In this document: one piece after another, positions 56,337 through 64,000 of the stretch | How the letters are laid out: the number at the start of each line of letters is the position of its first letter | Numbering within the stretch: position 1 is the stretch's first letter | NCBI GenBank assembly: GCA_964531095.1 | Contig: CAZHED010000004.1 | Location: 1-64,000, forward strand | DNA: 64,000 nucleotides | Source of the DNA: Palsa-1150 sp964531095 | GTDB taxonomy: Bacteria; Myxococcota_A; Polyangia; Polyangiales; Polyangiaceae | Reading direction: 5' to 3' | Notes under the pieces: generated by a model | What the model saw: the letters and a program-made list of their open reading frames with translations, nothing else | Databases searched by the model: none | Told to the model about the DNA's origin: nothing | Position numbers and translations under genes: made by a program

Positions 56337-57788
56337 ATGCGCCACGTGATTCGATCGATGTTCGTCGTATCCCTTGCCATTGCAGCGCCCGTTGGCTGTT
56401 TATCCTACGTTTCACCCGCGTCAGACGCGGGAATCGTTCCCGATGGCGTCGCGCCGCTCCAAGATGCGACCGTGGCGGACGCCGCCGGCAGCCCGAACGC
56501 GGGTACCGTGAGCATCGGGCGAGACGGCGGAACGCCGATTTCTCCCTATGCGTTCGGCCAGAACTACTGGGACTGGGTCGACTGGTCCCATAGCGGTGTC
56601 ACCGGCCTGACGAAGACCGAGCCCCTCGTCGGCGCCCTTCACCTCAACGTGATTCGGGCAGGGGGCAACAACAACGACACCAACTCCCCCGCGCTGTTCG
56701 ATTCCGCGCAGATCGACCAGTTCGTGGCCTATTGCCGCACCGTTGGGGCCGAGCCGATTCTCCAGGTTCCTCTGATCGCCAACGACGTCGACGGAGGCGC
56801 GGCGTCGCCCCAGGCCGCTGCCGACATGGTCACGTATGCGAACATCACGAAAAGCTACGGAATCAAGTACTGGGAGATCGGCAACGAGCCGGACCTCTAC
56901 GCGACGACGTACGACGCGGGCACCGCACCCCTGAATGCGGCCGATTACTGCACGCAGTTCAAAGCCTACGCCACCGCAATGAAGAGCGCCGCGACGGCAG
57001 ACGGCGGTGCGCCGATCCAGCTTCTCGGGCCGGAGCTCTCGTACCAATACGGCCCGGGCCCCGATTGGCTCACGCCGTTTCTCGACGGGTGCAAAGACTA
57101 CGTCGACGTCGTCACGATTCACCGATATCCATTCAGCGGCGCGCAGACGTCGGTCAGCGGCGCGCTCGCCGGCACCAATTCGTTTCGGCAGATCCTGCGC
57201 GCGGTCGGGGCGATCGTGAAGGGGCACGCAAGGCCGAACACGCCGCTCGGAGTCACCGAGTCGAACATTTCGTACGACTACGATCAGCGCGTGTACACGC
57301 CGACCTCGATCCAGGCCGCCCCCGGGACCTTCTACGCGGCTCTTTGGACCGCCGACGTCCAGGGGGTCGCGCTCGAAAACAACCTCTGGACGCTCGCATT
57401 CTGGAACATCGGCGAGACGAGCGCGGCCAGCTCGGTCCTGGGCTTCATCGTGGCCGATCAACCGGTCCCCGCGTACTACGCGCAGCAAATGTTCTCCGCC
57501 AATTTCAGCGGCGACGAAGTCGTTCCCGGCGGCGTCCCGACCGGCTTCTCAGTCTACGCCAGCTACGACGGCGGCAAGGCGTCGACGTCCGTTCTGGTGC
57601 TCAACAAGAACGCGGCCTCGGCCTCCCTCACGCTCGCGATCGACTCGCTCCCTTCGCGCTCGTTCGATTTCCCGGCCACTTCCCTCACGCTCCTCCAGAT
57701 CCCGGATGCGCCGGCGGGCACGCCTCAAGTCACGCGCTACACCCCGGACTTGGCTGCAGCCAATATGCCCCCGCAGAAAGTGCAATGA
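56337..57788 (+). CDS. Clan GH-A-like glycoside hydrolase, lipoprotein
   Basis: This 483-residue protein has a leader ending in the lipobox APVGC and a short Asp/Ala linker. The catalytic domain resembles TIM-barrel glycosidases of clan A (GH44/GH51/GH39 type). YWEIGNEPDLY supplies the acid/base Glu, and GVTESNISYDY probably supplies the nucleophile Glu. The phrases SPYAFGQNYWDWV and NVIRAGGNNND are typical N-terminal strands. A C-terminal beta domain follows. The substrate, perhaps a xyloglucan or arabinan, is not fixed by the sequence. Confidence 0.85.
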   Translation: MRHVIRSMFVVSLAIAAPVGCLSYVSPASDAGIVPDGVAPLQDATVADAAGSPNAGTVSIGRDGGTPISPYAFGQNYWDWVDWSHSGVTGLTKTEPLVGALHLNVIRAGGNNNDTNSPALFDSAQIDQFVAYCRTVGAEPILQVPLIANDVDGGAASPQAAADMVTYANITKSYGIKYWEIGNEPDLYATTYDAGTAPLNAADYCTQFKAYATAMKSAATADGGAPIQLLGPELSYQYGPGPDWLTPFLDGCKDYVDVVTIHRYPFSGAQTSVSGALAGTNSFRQILRAVGAIVKGHARPNTPLGVTESNISYDYDQRVYTPTSIQAAPGTFYAALWTADVQGVALENNLWTLAFWNIGETSAASSVLGFIVADQPVPAYYAQQMFSANFSGDEVVPGGVPTGFSVYASYDGGKASTSVLVLNKNAASASLTLAIDSLPSRSFDFPATSLTLLQIPDAPAGTPQVTRYTPDLAAANMPPQKVQ

Positions 57789-57831
57789 TCCGCCGCTGCG
57801 CGCCGCCTTGCCCCCCAGTCGTCGGCAGCGC

Positions 57832-58245
57832 TCACCGGGAACGAAGAGCGGCGAGCCACGTGAACAGGAACACGGCCGGGGTGAGCACGGGGGCGACGAG
57901 GCCGGCCATCCGCGATAGCGCGTTGCCGCGGAGGACCCCGTCCGGCGTCGGCAGCGAGCGGCGGACCTTGGCCATCGCCGCGAGTCCGCCCACCAGGGTG
58001 ACGTAGAAGAGAAGCAACGACAGGATCGCGGTCCATGGCAAGAGGGCGATGAGGACTTCCAGGGTCGCGGCGTGAACGTTGGGCTGTTCGGTGCCTCCAC
58101 CGGTCACGCAGACCGCGTATGCCGAGAAGAGGAACGCCTGGGACGTGACGACCCACGTCGTGCGGCTTCCGAGGAGGTCGGTCTCGCGCTCGAGGTGCTC
58201 GCGAATCGCGTCGGTGGAGCTGCGCTCGGTTCGTGGTTCGCTCAT
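57832..58245 (-). CDS. Small membrane protein of unknown function
   Basis: This 137-residue protein has a charged N-terminus (AIREHLERETDLLGSRTTWV) and four probable helices in pairs. The phrase HLERETDLLGSRTTW looks like a conserved cytoplasmic start of small membrane proteins. There is no clear ribosome site at the ATG. It is convergent with the glycoside hydrolase gene (43 bp). Confidence 0.7.
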   Translation of the reverse strand: MSEPRTERSSTDAIREHLERETDLLGSRTTWVVTSQAFLFSAYAVCVTGGGTEQPNVHAATLEVLIALLPWTAILSLLLFYVTLVGGLAAMAKVRRSLPTPDGVLRGNALSRMAGLVAPVLTPAVFLFTWLAALRSR

Positions 58246-58445
58246 CCCGAGCAACGCCCTGCGCGATTCGCGCCGGCGCATGGGCCATCGATTGGAGCCC
58301 ATGCGTCCATTGGGCGCGTAGCGACCGCGACGGGTCCGTGAGCGAAGGCACGTGGTTCGCACCGTTCCTGGCGGTCGGTGCCGCAACCCATTCCCGCCCA
58401 TCGTTGCGCCCCGGCTGGTGTGGGGCGTGCACCATCGGATGAGCG

Positions 58446-60056
58446 GTGGCGTGCGTGCTGTCCGGCCCCGGCGCGCCCATTCCGCGGGGCCCATCGACCA
58501 TGAGCGGCGCAGGTGTCTCGCTCGACTACGACAGCCTCGCTGCTTGGTCGCCGCCCGCGGTGGTCGCGCCAGCCGCAAACGTGGGGCCTGGCGGCGACGC
58601 GCGCACGCCGGCGCCTGGCGAACCGGTCGCCTCCAACCGGTACGTTTCCCCGCGGGGGAAATATTGGCTCCGACTCACCATCGAGGAGGCGGTGCTCCTC
58701 GGGCTGGGTGAGGTCCAATACCAGACCGGCGAGCCGATGAGCCACTACACTCTCCCATACGACTGGTCGACCGTCTGGCGGAAGATGACCTGGCAAGAGC
58801 TCGGATTCGACACGTTCCCCTTCGACAACGACCAGTTCGCGCACCCGGGCGCCGGCGCAGTCACGTATCTCTTCGCGCGCTCGAACGGGGTGGGCCTCGC
58901 CGCGTCTTCGGCCGTGACGGTGGTGAGCTCGATCTTGTGGAAGCAATTCGGCGAGTTCCAAGAAGGCAACTTCCTCAACAGCATCATTACAACCTCGTTC
59001 GGAGGCGTTGCGATCGGCGAAGCAGCATCGCAGCTGGCTTCCTTCTTGGACGCTGGACGCGCCACGGCTCTCACCCACGCGCTCTCCTTTCTGATCGACC
59101 CGCCGCGCAAAGTGCACGACTGGATCGACGGCGCCGAGCCGCTGCGAACGGCCAACGTCAATTCGTTCGGCCTGTCGCGCGACGTGGGGGCCACGCTGCG
59201 CCTGACGAGTGGCCTGGCGATCACCCGTACGTCGTCGTCGGAGGGGCCCGACCGGACGTTCGACGATCTTGCCGTCGGAGTGCGCACTCACATCGTCAAC
59301 ATCCCCGGGTACCATGACCCCGGCCGGACTTCGCGATGGTGGGACGACGGCAACGAGTCCGACCTCGCCGGCGAATTTCAGGTCGGGGCGCGCGGGCTCG
59401 CGGACGTGTACTTGCTTGCGCGGGTGGCGCCGGTCGGGTGGTTCACGAAGAGCGTGACCGGCCAGGGGGAAGAACGCGAGGGGCAGCGCTTCTGGATCGC
59501 GCCGACCGTCGGCTTCGCGTACGTCCTTCACGACTACGACCGCCCCGGCGACGGTTCGCCGCCGGATCGCTTTTCGACGAGCCAGCTCGGGCTGGAGCTC
59601 GAGCACGACCTCTTCTTTTCCCACGGGAGCCTGCGTACGGGGCTCGCGATTCAGGGACAGTTCGGCCCCGTGCAGTCGCTGGCTCTCCACCGGTACCTCG
59701 CCGACGGCGGCAGCGTGACCGTGTTGCCCGAGGCGTTGCGAGCGCAGGGTTTCTATTGGTCATGGGGGTTCGGCGCCGCGCCCCTCGTCGAAGCCCGCGT
59801 CGGGCCGATGCGGGTCGGCGGCCTTGCCCGTTTCGACACATTCCGTGGCACCTACGCCATTCAACGTCCGACGGCCGGCCAGGTATCGCTGCTCGACTGG
59901 GCCTTCGTGGGCGATGCCTGGATCGGGGTCGAACCCGTCCCTGAGCTGGAGCTCGCCCTGGACGGGCGCTGGAGAATGCGAGAGGGCGTCGTCGAAACGA
60001 CGGAGAGCAACCGGGGCGAAAGGTCGCTACTGACGACGGCCACGCTCGCATTCTGA
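58446..60056 (+). CDS. DUF3943-family outer-membrane protein
   Basis: This is a protein of about 536 residues. The DUF3943 core at about 95-200 has FDTFPFDNDQFAHPGAGAVT, YLFARSNGVGLAASS, SSILWKQFGEF and SIITTSFGGVAIGEAAS. Afterwards about 300 residues of alternating beta strands end with a C-terminal Phe (TTATLAF), as expected for a beta-barrel. No signal peptide is visible from the GTG at 58446 or the ATG at 58500, and an in-frame stop lies directly upstream. Either the start region was changed by a frameshift or an error, or export uses an unusual leader. Confidence 0.75.
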   Translation: MACVLSGPGAPIPRGPSTMSGAGVSLDYDSLAAWSPPAVVAPAANVGPGGDARTPAPGEPVASNRYVSPRGKYWLRLTIEEAVLLGLGEVQYQTGEPMSHYTLPYDWSTVWRKMTWQELGFDTFPFDNDQFAHPGAGAVTYLFARSNGVGLAASSAVTVVSSILWKQFGEFQEGNFLNSIITTSFGGVAIGEAASQLASFLDAGRATALTHALSFLIDPPRKVHDWIDGAEPLRTANVNSFGLSRDVGATLRLTSGLAITRTSSSEGPDRTFDDLAVGVRTHIVNIPGYHDPGRTSRWWDDGNESDLAGEFQVGARGLADVYLLARVAPVGWFTKSVTGQGEEREGQRFWIAPTVGFAYVLHDYDRPGDGSPPDRFSTSQLGLELEHDLFFSHGSLRTGLAIQGQFGPVQSLALHRYLADGGSVTVLPEALRAQGFYWSWGFGAAPLVEARVGPMRVGGLARFDTFRGTYAIQRPTAGQVSLLDWAFVGDAWIGVEPVPELELALDGRWRMREGVVETTESNRGERSLLTTATLAF

Positions 60057-60204
60057 GTCGCACCCTTCCGGGCGCATTTTGGCCTCCCCTTTGGGCCGCG
60101 CCGCGGCGACGAAACGGAGATGCCGGTGGGGAGTCGCCTCGGCCGCCGCTCCGGGAAAAAATGGCCGAGCCGCTCGGCGCGCGTCAGGATACTTTGCGGG
60201 TCGC

Positions 60205-61221
60205 ATGGAACCGTTGCATCCCCTTTCGCGTCGGTCGGGTCGCAGGCCCATCCTCGAAGTCGTGGCGGTGGCATTCCCGCTCGTGGCCTGTAGCAGCGGC
60301 GGGCAGGGAAGCCCTTCGCCGGGTGGCACCGAGCTCGCGCCCGAGGGCGGCGCGATGTCCGCTGGTTCCGGGAACACGAACGCGCCGGCTCCGGACGCCG
60401 GCGGGTCCGGAAGCTCGGGTGGTGGCTCGATGGGCTCATCGAGCTCGGGCAGCGTGATGGGCTCGGGGAGCTCAAGTGGCTCGACGGGCTCCGGCAGCTC
60501 GAGCGGCCCTTCCGGCCCGGGGAGCTCCAGCGGCTCGACGGGCTCTGGAAGTGGTGCTCCGGCGGACGCCGCCGTAGCGAGCGCCGCCGACGCCGGCGGG
60601 TCCTCGGGCGCGAGCAGCACGGGGAGCGACGGCGGCTCGGGCTGCACGGGAGTCGCCATCGTCCCGGATGCCACGGGTTTCGTCTCGGCGGCGAGCAACA
60701 CGCTGGGTATCCACGGCTCCTGGTTCCAGTACAGCGACTGCGTCGATCTCAAAGGAATGAACTGCGCAACGGTGACCACGCCCACCGGCACCGCGTTCCC
60801 GAACACCGGCGGCAAGATGTGCACGTCCGGAAAGACGTCCACAGCGACTGGAGCGTGGGGCGCCGGGATCGGCCTCGAGCTGAACGACGGACCGCCCCAG
60901 ATGCCGTACGACACGGTGATGCACGGCGTGAAAGGATTTTGCTTTCAACTCACGGGGACGACGATCCCCACCACGACGATCCGTGTCGCGTTTCCCACGC
61001 AGAACAACAACGACAACGCTTACTTCGAAGCGTTCACCACCTCGGGCATGCATTCCGTGCTCTTCGCGGACCCGGGGTTCGCGCAGGGCTCGTGGGTGAC
61101 CAGCAAAGTCGCCTTCGAGCCGACCAAAGTGATGCTGGTACAGTTCCAGATTCCTTCCTCGCCGACTGCGCCCGTGCCTTGGGACTTTTGCGTGGAAGGA
61201 ATGACGGCGGTCACGCAGTAA
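60205..61221 (+). CDS. Gly/Ser-linker lipoprotein with a C-terminal beta domain
   Basis: This 338-residue protein has a leader ending in FPLVAC (Cys near 29). The Gly/Ser/Ala/Pro linker is about 115 residues long. The last 190 residues form a beta-rich domain with four to six Cys (GSGCTGVAIVPDATGF, SDCVDLKGMNCATV, GVKGFCFQLTG, WDFCVEG). It resembles a carbohydrate-binding jelly roll, but no family was recognised. It belongs to the same architectural group as the proteins at 7882, 34981 and 36337. Confidence 0.75.
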   Translation: MEPLHPLSRRSGRRPILEVVAVAFPLVACSSGGQGSPSPGGTELAPEGGAMSAGSGNTNAPAPDAGGSGSSGGGSMGSSSSGSVMGSGSSSGSTGSGSSSGPSGPGSSSGSTGSGSGAPADAAVASAADAGGSSGASSTGSDGGSGCTGVAIVPDATGFVSAASNTLGIHGSWFQYSDCVDLKGMNCATVTTPTGTAFPNTGGKMCTSGKTSTATGAWGAGIGLELNDGPPQMPYDTVMHGVKGFCFQLTGTTIPTTTIRVAFPTQNNNDNAYFEAFTTSGMHSVLFADPGFAQGSWVTSKVAFEPTKVMLVQFQIPSSPTAPVPWDFCVEGMTAVTQ

Positions 61222-61251
61222 TCAGGCTTGTGTCTCTCGTTGCTAAGCAGA

Positions 61252-61380
61252 CTAGAAGGGCGGTGATTTTCGCTGAGACCAAGCGATGGGTTCGGCGGCC
61301 GCGCGAGGAATACTGCGGTATTTGGAGCGCGGCCCACGAAGCCAGCGCGCCGGTATCGGCGAAAAGCACCACCCTTCTAG
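61252..61380 (-). repeat. 129-bp imperfect inverted repeat, copy 2 of the family
   Basis: The outer arms begin CTAGAAGGG on each strand and pair over about 22 nt with two mismatches. Read on the minus strand, it aligns with copy 1 at 16413-16539. The tip at 61309-61322 has AATAC and GTATT around TGCG, different bases from copy 1 but again fully paired. It lies between convergent genes. The first TAG of the minus-strand copy is the stop codon of the gene ending at 61377. Confidence 0.8.
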
Positions 61381-62384
61381 AGCGAGAGTCCGGCGAACAG
61401 CGCCGCTCCCGCCCACGGCCCCTCCAGCCAGACCGTCGACTCGCCGCGCACGCCCGCACCCGGACCGGGAGCGGTCGCGCCGACGAGGACCGTCGCGCCG
61501 AGCCTCACTTTCTCCAGCGTGATGTTCGCATCGATCCCCACGGACGCTTCGGCGGTGAATCCGTCGAAGTGCGCGCCGAAGAAGCCAGGTGCCGACGGTA
61601 CGCCCTGCAGCGAGACGTACATCGCCGCGACGGACGCGGACAGGCCGAGCTCCCCGGGGCCGACCGGCACGCACCACCGCGCGCCGGATCCCAGCGCGCC
61701 GGCGTTGATGTCGATCCTTCCGGCCGCTCGCCGGACCGACGCGGTCTCCCACCCCACGTCCGCAAAGATCTGCGGCTGCAGGCACGCCGCGTGACCAACG
61801 CGGATCGCGCCGCCAAAAGTCAGAATCGGGGCCGAGACGTTGCGCTCGCGCCCGACCGCCCTCAAGTCGATCGCGACCGTCGGCGGGCTGGGGCGCGTGG
61901 GCACGACCTGCTCCACGGCGCGCTTGGCCGCGGATACTCCGGGCTCCGAAGCCCTGGCCTTGTCTTCTGGCCTCGGAATCAGGAGCTCCGCCCAGGAAGC
62001 GAGGAAGAGCTCGGACGCCGCGAGCGCGAGCGTTCGTTCCTCGTCGGCCGAGGCGCCGAGGGTGACTTCGCGGGTCACCACTTTCACCGTGACCGGGTCT
62101 TTGAGGGTGATGCGCACGCGATCGTCGGTACAGAGAAACTCGACGTCGAGGGTCGGAAGCTCGCTGACCACCGGAACGAGTGTGGTGAGCTCCAGGCGCA
62201 AGAGCTGCTCGATACGGTCGGACCCGAGCGTCGGGCACGTGCTCGCGTCGACCCTCACGATCGAAGTCGGCGTGGCCAGACCCGTTCGTGCGGTCTCGGA
62301 GGTCGGTTCGGCGAAGGCCTTGGTCGGGAGTATCGCAATCAGCAGCACCGTCGCGGACCACCCTGCGGCGGGCACCCTCGTCAT
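61377..62384 (-). CDS. Exported protein, probable outer-membrane component
   Basis: This 335-residue protein has a signal peptide ending near KAFA. Residues about 30-150 form an alpha/beta domain with the phrase ADEERTLALAASELFLASWA. The C-terminal 170 residues are Gly-rich beta strands, typical of a small barrel, ending GAALFAGLSL. It starts with an ATGA overlap behind the FecR-like gene, so it is the third gene of the sigma-factor operon. The function is unknown. Confidence 0.75.
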   Translation of the reverse strand: MTRVPAAGWSATVLLIAILPTKAFAEPTSETARTGLATPTSIVRVDASTCPTLGSDRIEQLLRLELTTLVPVVSELPTLDVEFLCTDDRVRITLKDPVTVKVVTREVTLGASADEERTLALAASELFLASWAELLIPRPEDKARASEPGVSAAKRAVEQVVPTRPSPPTVAIDLRAVGRERNVSAPILTFGGAIRVGHAACLQPQIFADVGWETASVRRAAGRIDINAGALGSGARWCVPVGPGELGLSASVAAMYVSLQGVPSAPGFFGAHFDGFTAEASVGIDANITLEKVRLGATVLVGATAPGPGAGVRGESTVWLEGPWAGAALFAGLSL

Positions 62385-63463
62385 TCGAGAATGCGCTGCA
62401 TACGAGTCGCGTGGGTGCCGTTCGGAAAGCGCCGCAAGTATTGCTCCGCCGCGGTGCGCGCCGAAGCGGGGTTGTTGGCGGCTGCCCACGCGACGGCCTC
62501 CTCGGCGAGCGCATCTTCGCCCACGGCACCGTCGGGAGCGAGCGAAGAGCTTGTTTGAAAGGCTTTGGCCGCCGCCGCGGCGCGGTCGCGGGCGCGCTCC
62601 ACCTTCCCGAGCGTGAACCACGCGAGCGGGGCGCGCCGGTCGCTTGGGTAGCGGGTGAGAAGCTCGCGCAACGTGGTCGATGCTGCCGCGAGGTCACCCG
62701 CTCGCCTCTCGGTGTCGGCCCGATCGAGGAGCGCGCTCGCCGAAAGGACCGACGCCGGATCGACCCGGGGTGCCCGAGGCGCAGCCGTGCCTTCGGGCGG
62801 CGTCTCGGCGGTCCGGTCGAGAGCGACTTCTTGGTCGACGGGCGTGCTCAGCTCGTCGCCGGCGCCGAGGTCGACCTCGCCGCTGCTGGCGGCGACGCGA
62901 ACGATTCCGCGCTCCACGTTCACCGACACTTTGCCCGAATCGATGTCGACGACGAAGATCGTTCCCTTCACTTGGATCTGAACGCCACGGGCCGAGACGA
63001 CGAACGTACGCCCTGGAACGTGAGACACATCGTAACGAACGTGCCCGTCGTTCTGGGTGAGCTCGACCCGCTTCTGCGACTCGCTGCGGACTTCGATCCG
63101 CGCGGCGTGCGAGAGCTCCAGGCGCGATCCATCGGCGAGGACGCGCGATTCGGTGAAATCGGACGTGCCCGCAGGCGCCCTCGGCGCCGGCTGGCTCGAG
63201 GCGACCGCGTTCTCCGCGGCAACGCTGGGCGCGCTCGCCGCGCTTCGCTTGCCGAAGTCGACGCCCACCACGTAGGCCACGATCAGCGCCGCGACGCTCA
63301 TCGACAGGGGGATCGCGACCGCCAGCGCCCGGCGCCGGGCTTTTCGAGCCGCGCTTCGCTGACCGACCGTGTGCTCGACGTCGATGAGAACGCGCCGCTC
63401 GCGGAGATCGTCCCAGCGCGGTTCCATCCGCTTTCGGAAGCTTTCGATAAGTTCATCGAGCAT
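62381..63463 (-). CDS. FecR-like protein with TPR repeats
   Basis: This is a 360-residue protein. A cytoplasmic N-terminus of about 45 residues is followed by one transmembrane helix (ALAVAIPLSMSVAALIVAYVVG). A FecR beta domain comes next, with TSDFTESRVLADGSRLELS, VRYDVSHVPGRTFVVSARG and QIQVKGTIFVVDID. The last 120 residues carry TPR-like hairpins (AASTTLRELLTRYPSDRRAP). Classical FecR passes a signal from a TonB receptor to its sigma factor. No such receptor is present here. Its start lies inside the sigma gene (11-bp overlap). Confidence 0.9.
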   Translation of the reverse strand: MLDELIESFRKRMEPRWDDLRERRVLIDVEHTVGQRSAARKARRRALAVAIPLSMSVAALIVAYVVGVDFGKRSAASAPSVAAENAVASSQPAPRAPAGTSDFTESRVLADGSRLELSHAARIEVRSESQKRVELTQNDGHVRYDVSHVPGRTFVVSARGVQIQVKGTIFVVDIDSGKVSVNVERGIVRVAASSGEVDLGAGDELSTPVDQEVALDRTAETPPEGTAAPRAPRVDPASVLSASALLDRADTERRAGDLAAASTTLRELLTRYPSDRRAPLAWFTLGKVERARDRAAAAAKAFQTSSSLAPDGAVGEDALAEEAVAWAAANNPASARTAAEQYLRRFPNGTHATRMQRILE

Positions 63464-63953
63464 CGAACCATCTCCGTATACATTGTTCTGCTGCGGCAAT
63501 TCGTCGCTTCGTAGTGGCCACTGACACCGAGCAAGCCCGCGCGACGTCTTCGAGCTCGAGCTGCTCCACGCGGGCGAGCAACCACGGGACGCGCACCTCG
63601 GGCGCTATCTCGTCGAGGGCGCGTCGCAGGTCGTCGACCGACCACTCTTCGGCGGGGCGATGCGACCTCGGCGCGACCAACGCAAAGCTCGATGCGAGCT
63701 TCTTCCGGCGTCGGCGAGCGAGGAGCACGCGGTTGACCTTCCTGACCGCGATGGTCACGAGCCACGGGCGTAGCCTTGCGGCTTGTTCCAGCTGGTCGAT
63801 GCCCTCGACCGCGTCCACGAAGGACTCTTGCACCACGTCCTCGAGCTCGTGATCCCCGCCGAGCAAGCGGAACACCACACCCGCCAGGTAGCGCGCGTGG
63901 CGCGCGTAGAGCAGCCGGTACGCGTCGGCATCGTGCCGGCGAAGGCGTTCCAC
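63453..63953 (-). CDS. ECF RNA polymerase sigma factor
   Basis: This protein of at least 166 residues has region 2 with YLAGVVFRLLGGDHELEDVVQE and RPWLVTIAVRKVNRVL. Region 4 has LARVEQLELEDVARACSVSV followed by TTKRRIAAAEQ. These are the usual group 4 (ECF) features. The start is uncertain: the GTG at 63953 was chosen, but the frame stays open to the window edge with a Pro-rich segment, so the gene may begin outside. It probably drives expression of its own operon together with the FecR-like protein. Confidence 0.9.
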   Translation of the reverse strand: MERLRRHDADAYRLLYARHARYLAGVVFRLLGGDHELEDVVQESFVDAVEGIDQLEQAARLRPWLVTIAVRKVNRVLLARRRRKKLASSFALVAPRSHRPAEEWSVDDLRRALDEIAPEVRVPWLLARVEQLELEDVARACSVSVATTKRRIAAAEQCIRRWFDAR

Positions 63954-64000
63954 CAGGTCGAGATCGTCGAGCGGGGGTCGCCCCTCCGGCCCTGGTCGCG

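Overview
The window is 64 kb of GC-rich DNA that looks like a chromosome segment of a Myxococcota bacterium, probably class Polyangia. This is inferred from gene content, not from a marker gene. It carries two Ser/Thr protein kinases of eukaryotic type, a PEGA-like protein, an FHA/sigma-54 activator and many lipoproteins with long Gly/Ser linkers. It also has a caspase-like/TPR protein, a Cu type II monooxygenase homologue and a formylglycine-enzyme-like lipoprotein. A run of exactly 100 N at 49632-49731 inside a 42-bp tandem repeat shows that it is a draft scaffold. No rRNA, tRNA, CRISPR array, transposase or phage gene was seen.

Layout. 1-9 kb (minus strand): a kinase, PEGA-like and delta-60 lipoprotein operon, an FHA/sigma-54 regulator, an astacin-type metalloprotease with FG-GAP repeats, and a Gly/Ser lipoprotein. 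9-16.4 kb (plus): a Cu-monooxygenase-like lipoprotein, two further lipoproteins, then a tightly overlapping adaptor, ATPase and two FtsX-type permeases (MacAB-like export). 16.4-24.7 kb: a sensor kinase with an unassigned N-terminus, an RqcH-like NFACT protein, a pilin-like protein, a six-hairpin-type protein, a decayed hydrolase, a small secreted protein and a histidine kinase. 24.7-34.6 kb: the caspase-like/TPR protein, a membrane protein, a quinone-reductase-like enzyme and an RND pump with its adaptor. 34.9-39 kb: surface proteins, including a lipoprotein ending in a self-cleaving S74 chaperone domain. 39-49.5 kb: mixed housekeeping genes (dinB, DUF4337, PAP2-like, SDR, 1-Cys peroxiredoxin, an active/inactive M16 peptidase pair, a zinc-ribbon protein). 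49.5-50.2 kb: the 42-bp minisatellite with the gap. 50.3-64 kb: an M50 protease, lipoproteins, an NmrA-like protein, a cobalamin-type radical SAM protein, a glycoside hydrolase, a DUF3943 barrel, and an ECF sigma, FecR-TPR and envelope-protein operon.

How the genes work together. Most of the window serves the cell envelope: export (MacAB-like, RND), surface lipoproteins, secreted proteases and hydrolases, and signalling that probably reports on envelope state (two kinases, one histidine kinase, one sigma-54 activator, one ECF/FecR unit). Stop and start codons overlap by 4 bp (ATGA or GTGA) in several operons, which suggests translational coupling.

The most unusual signal is non-coding. Two related imperfect inverted repeats of about 128 bp (16413-16539 and 61252-61380) each fill a gap between convergent genes. 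In each case the first TAG of the element is the stop codon of the upstream gene, and the hairpin tips differ in sequence but both keep their pairing. No complete new multi-gene system could be demonstrated.
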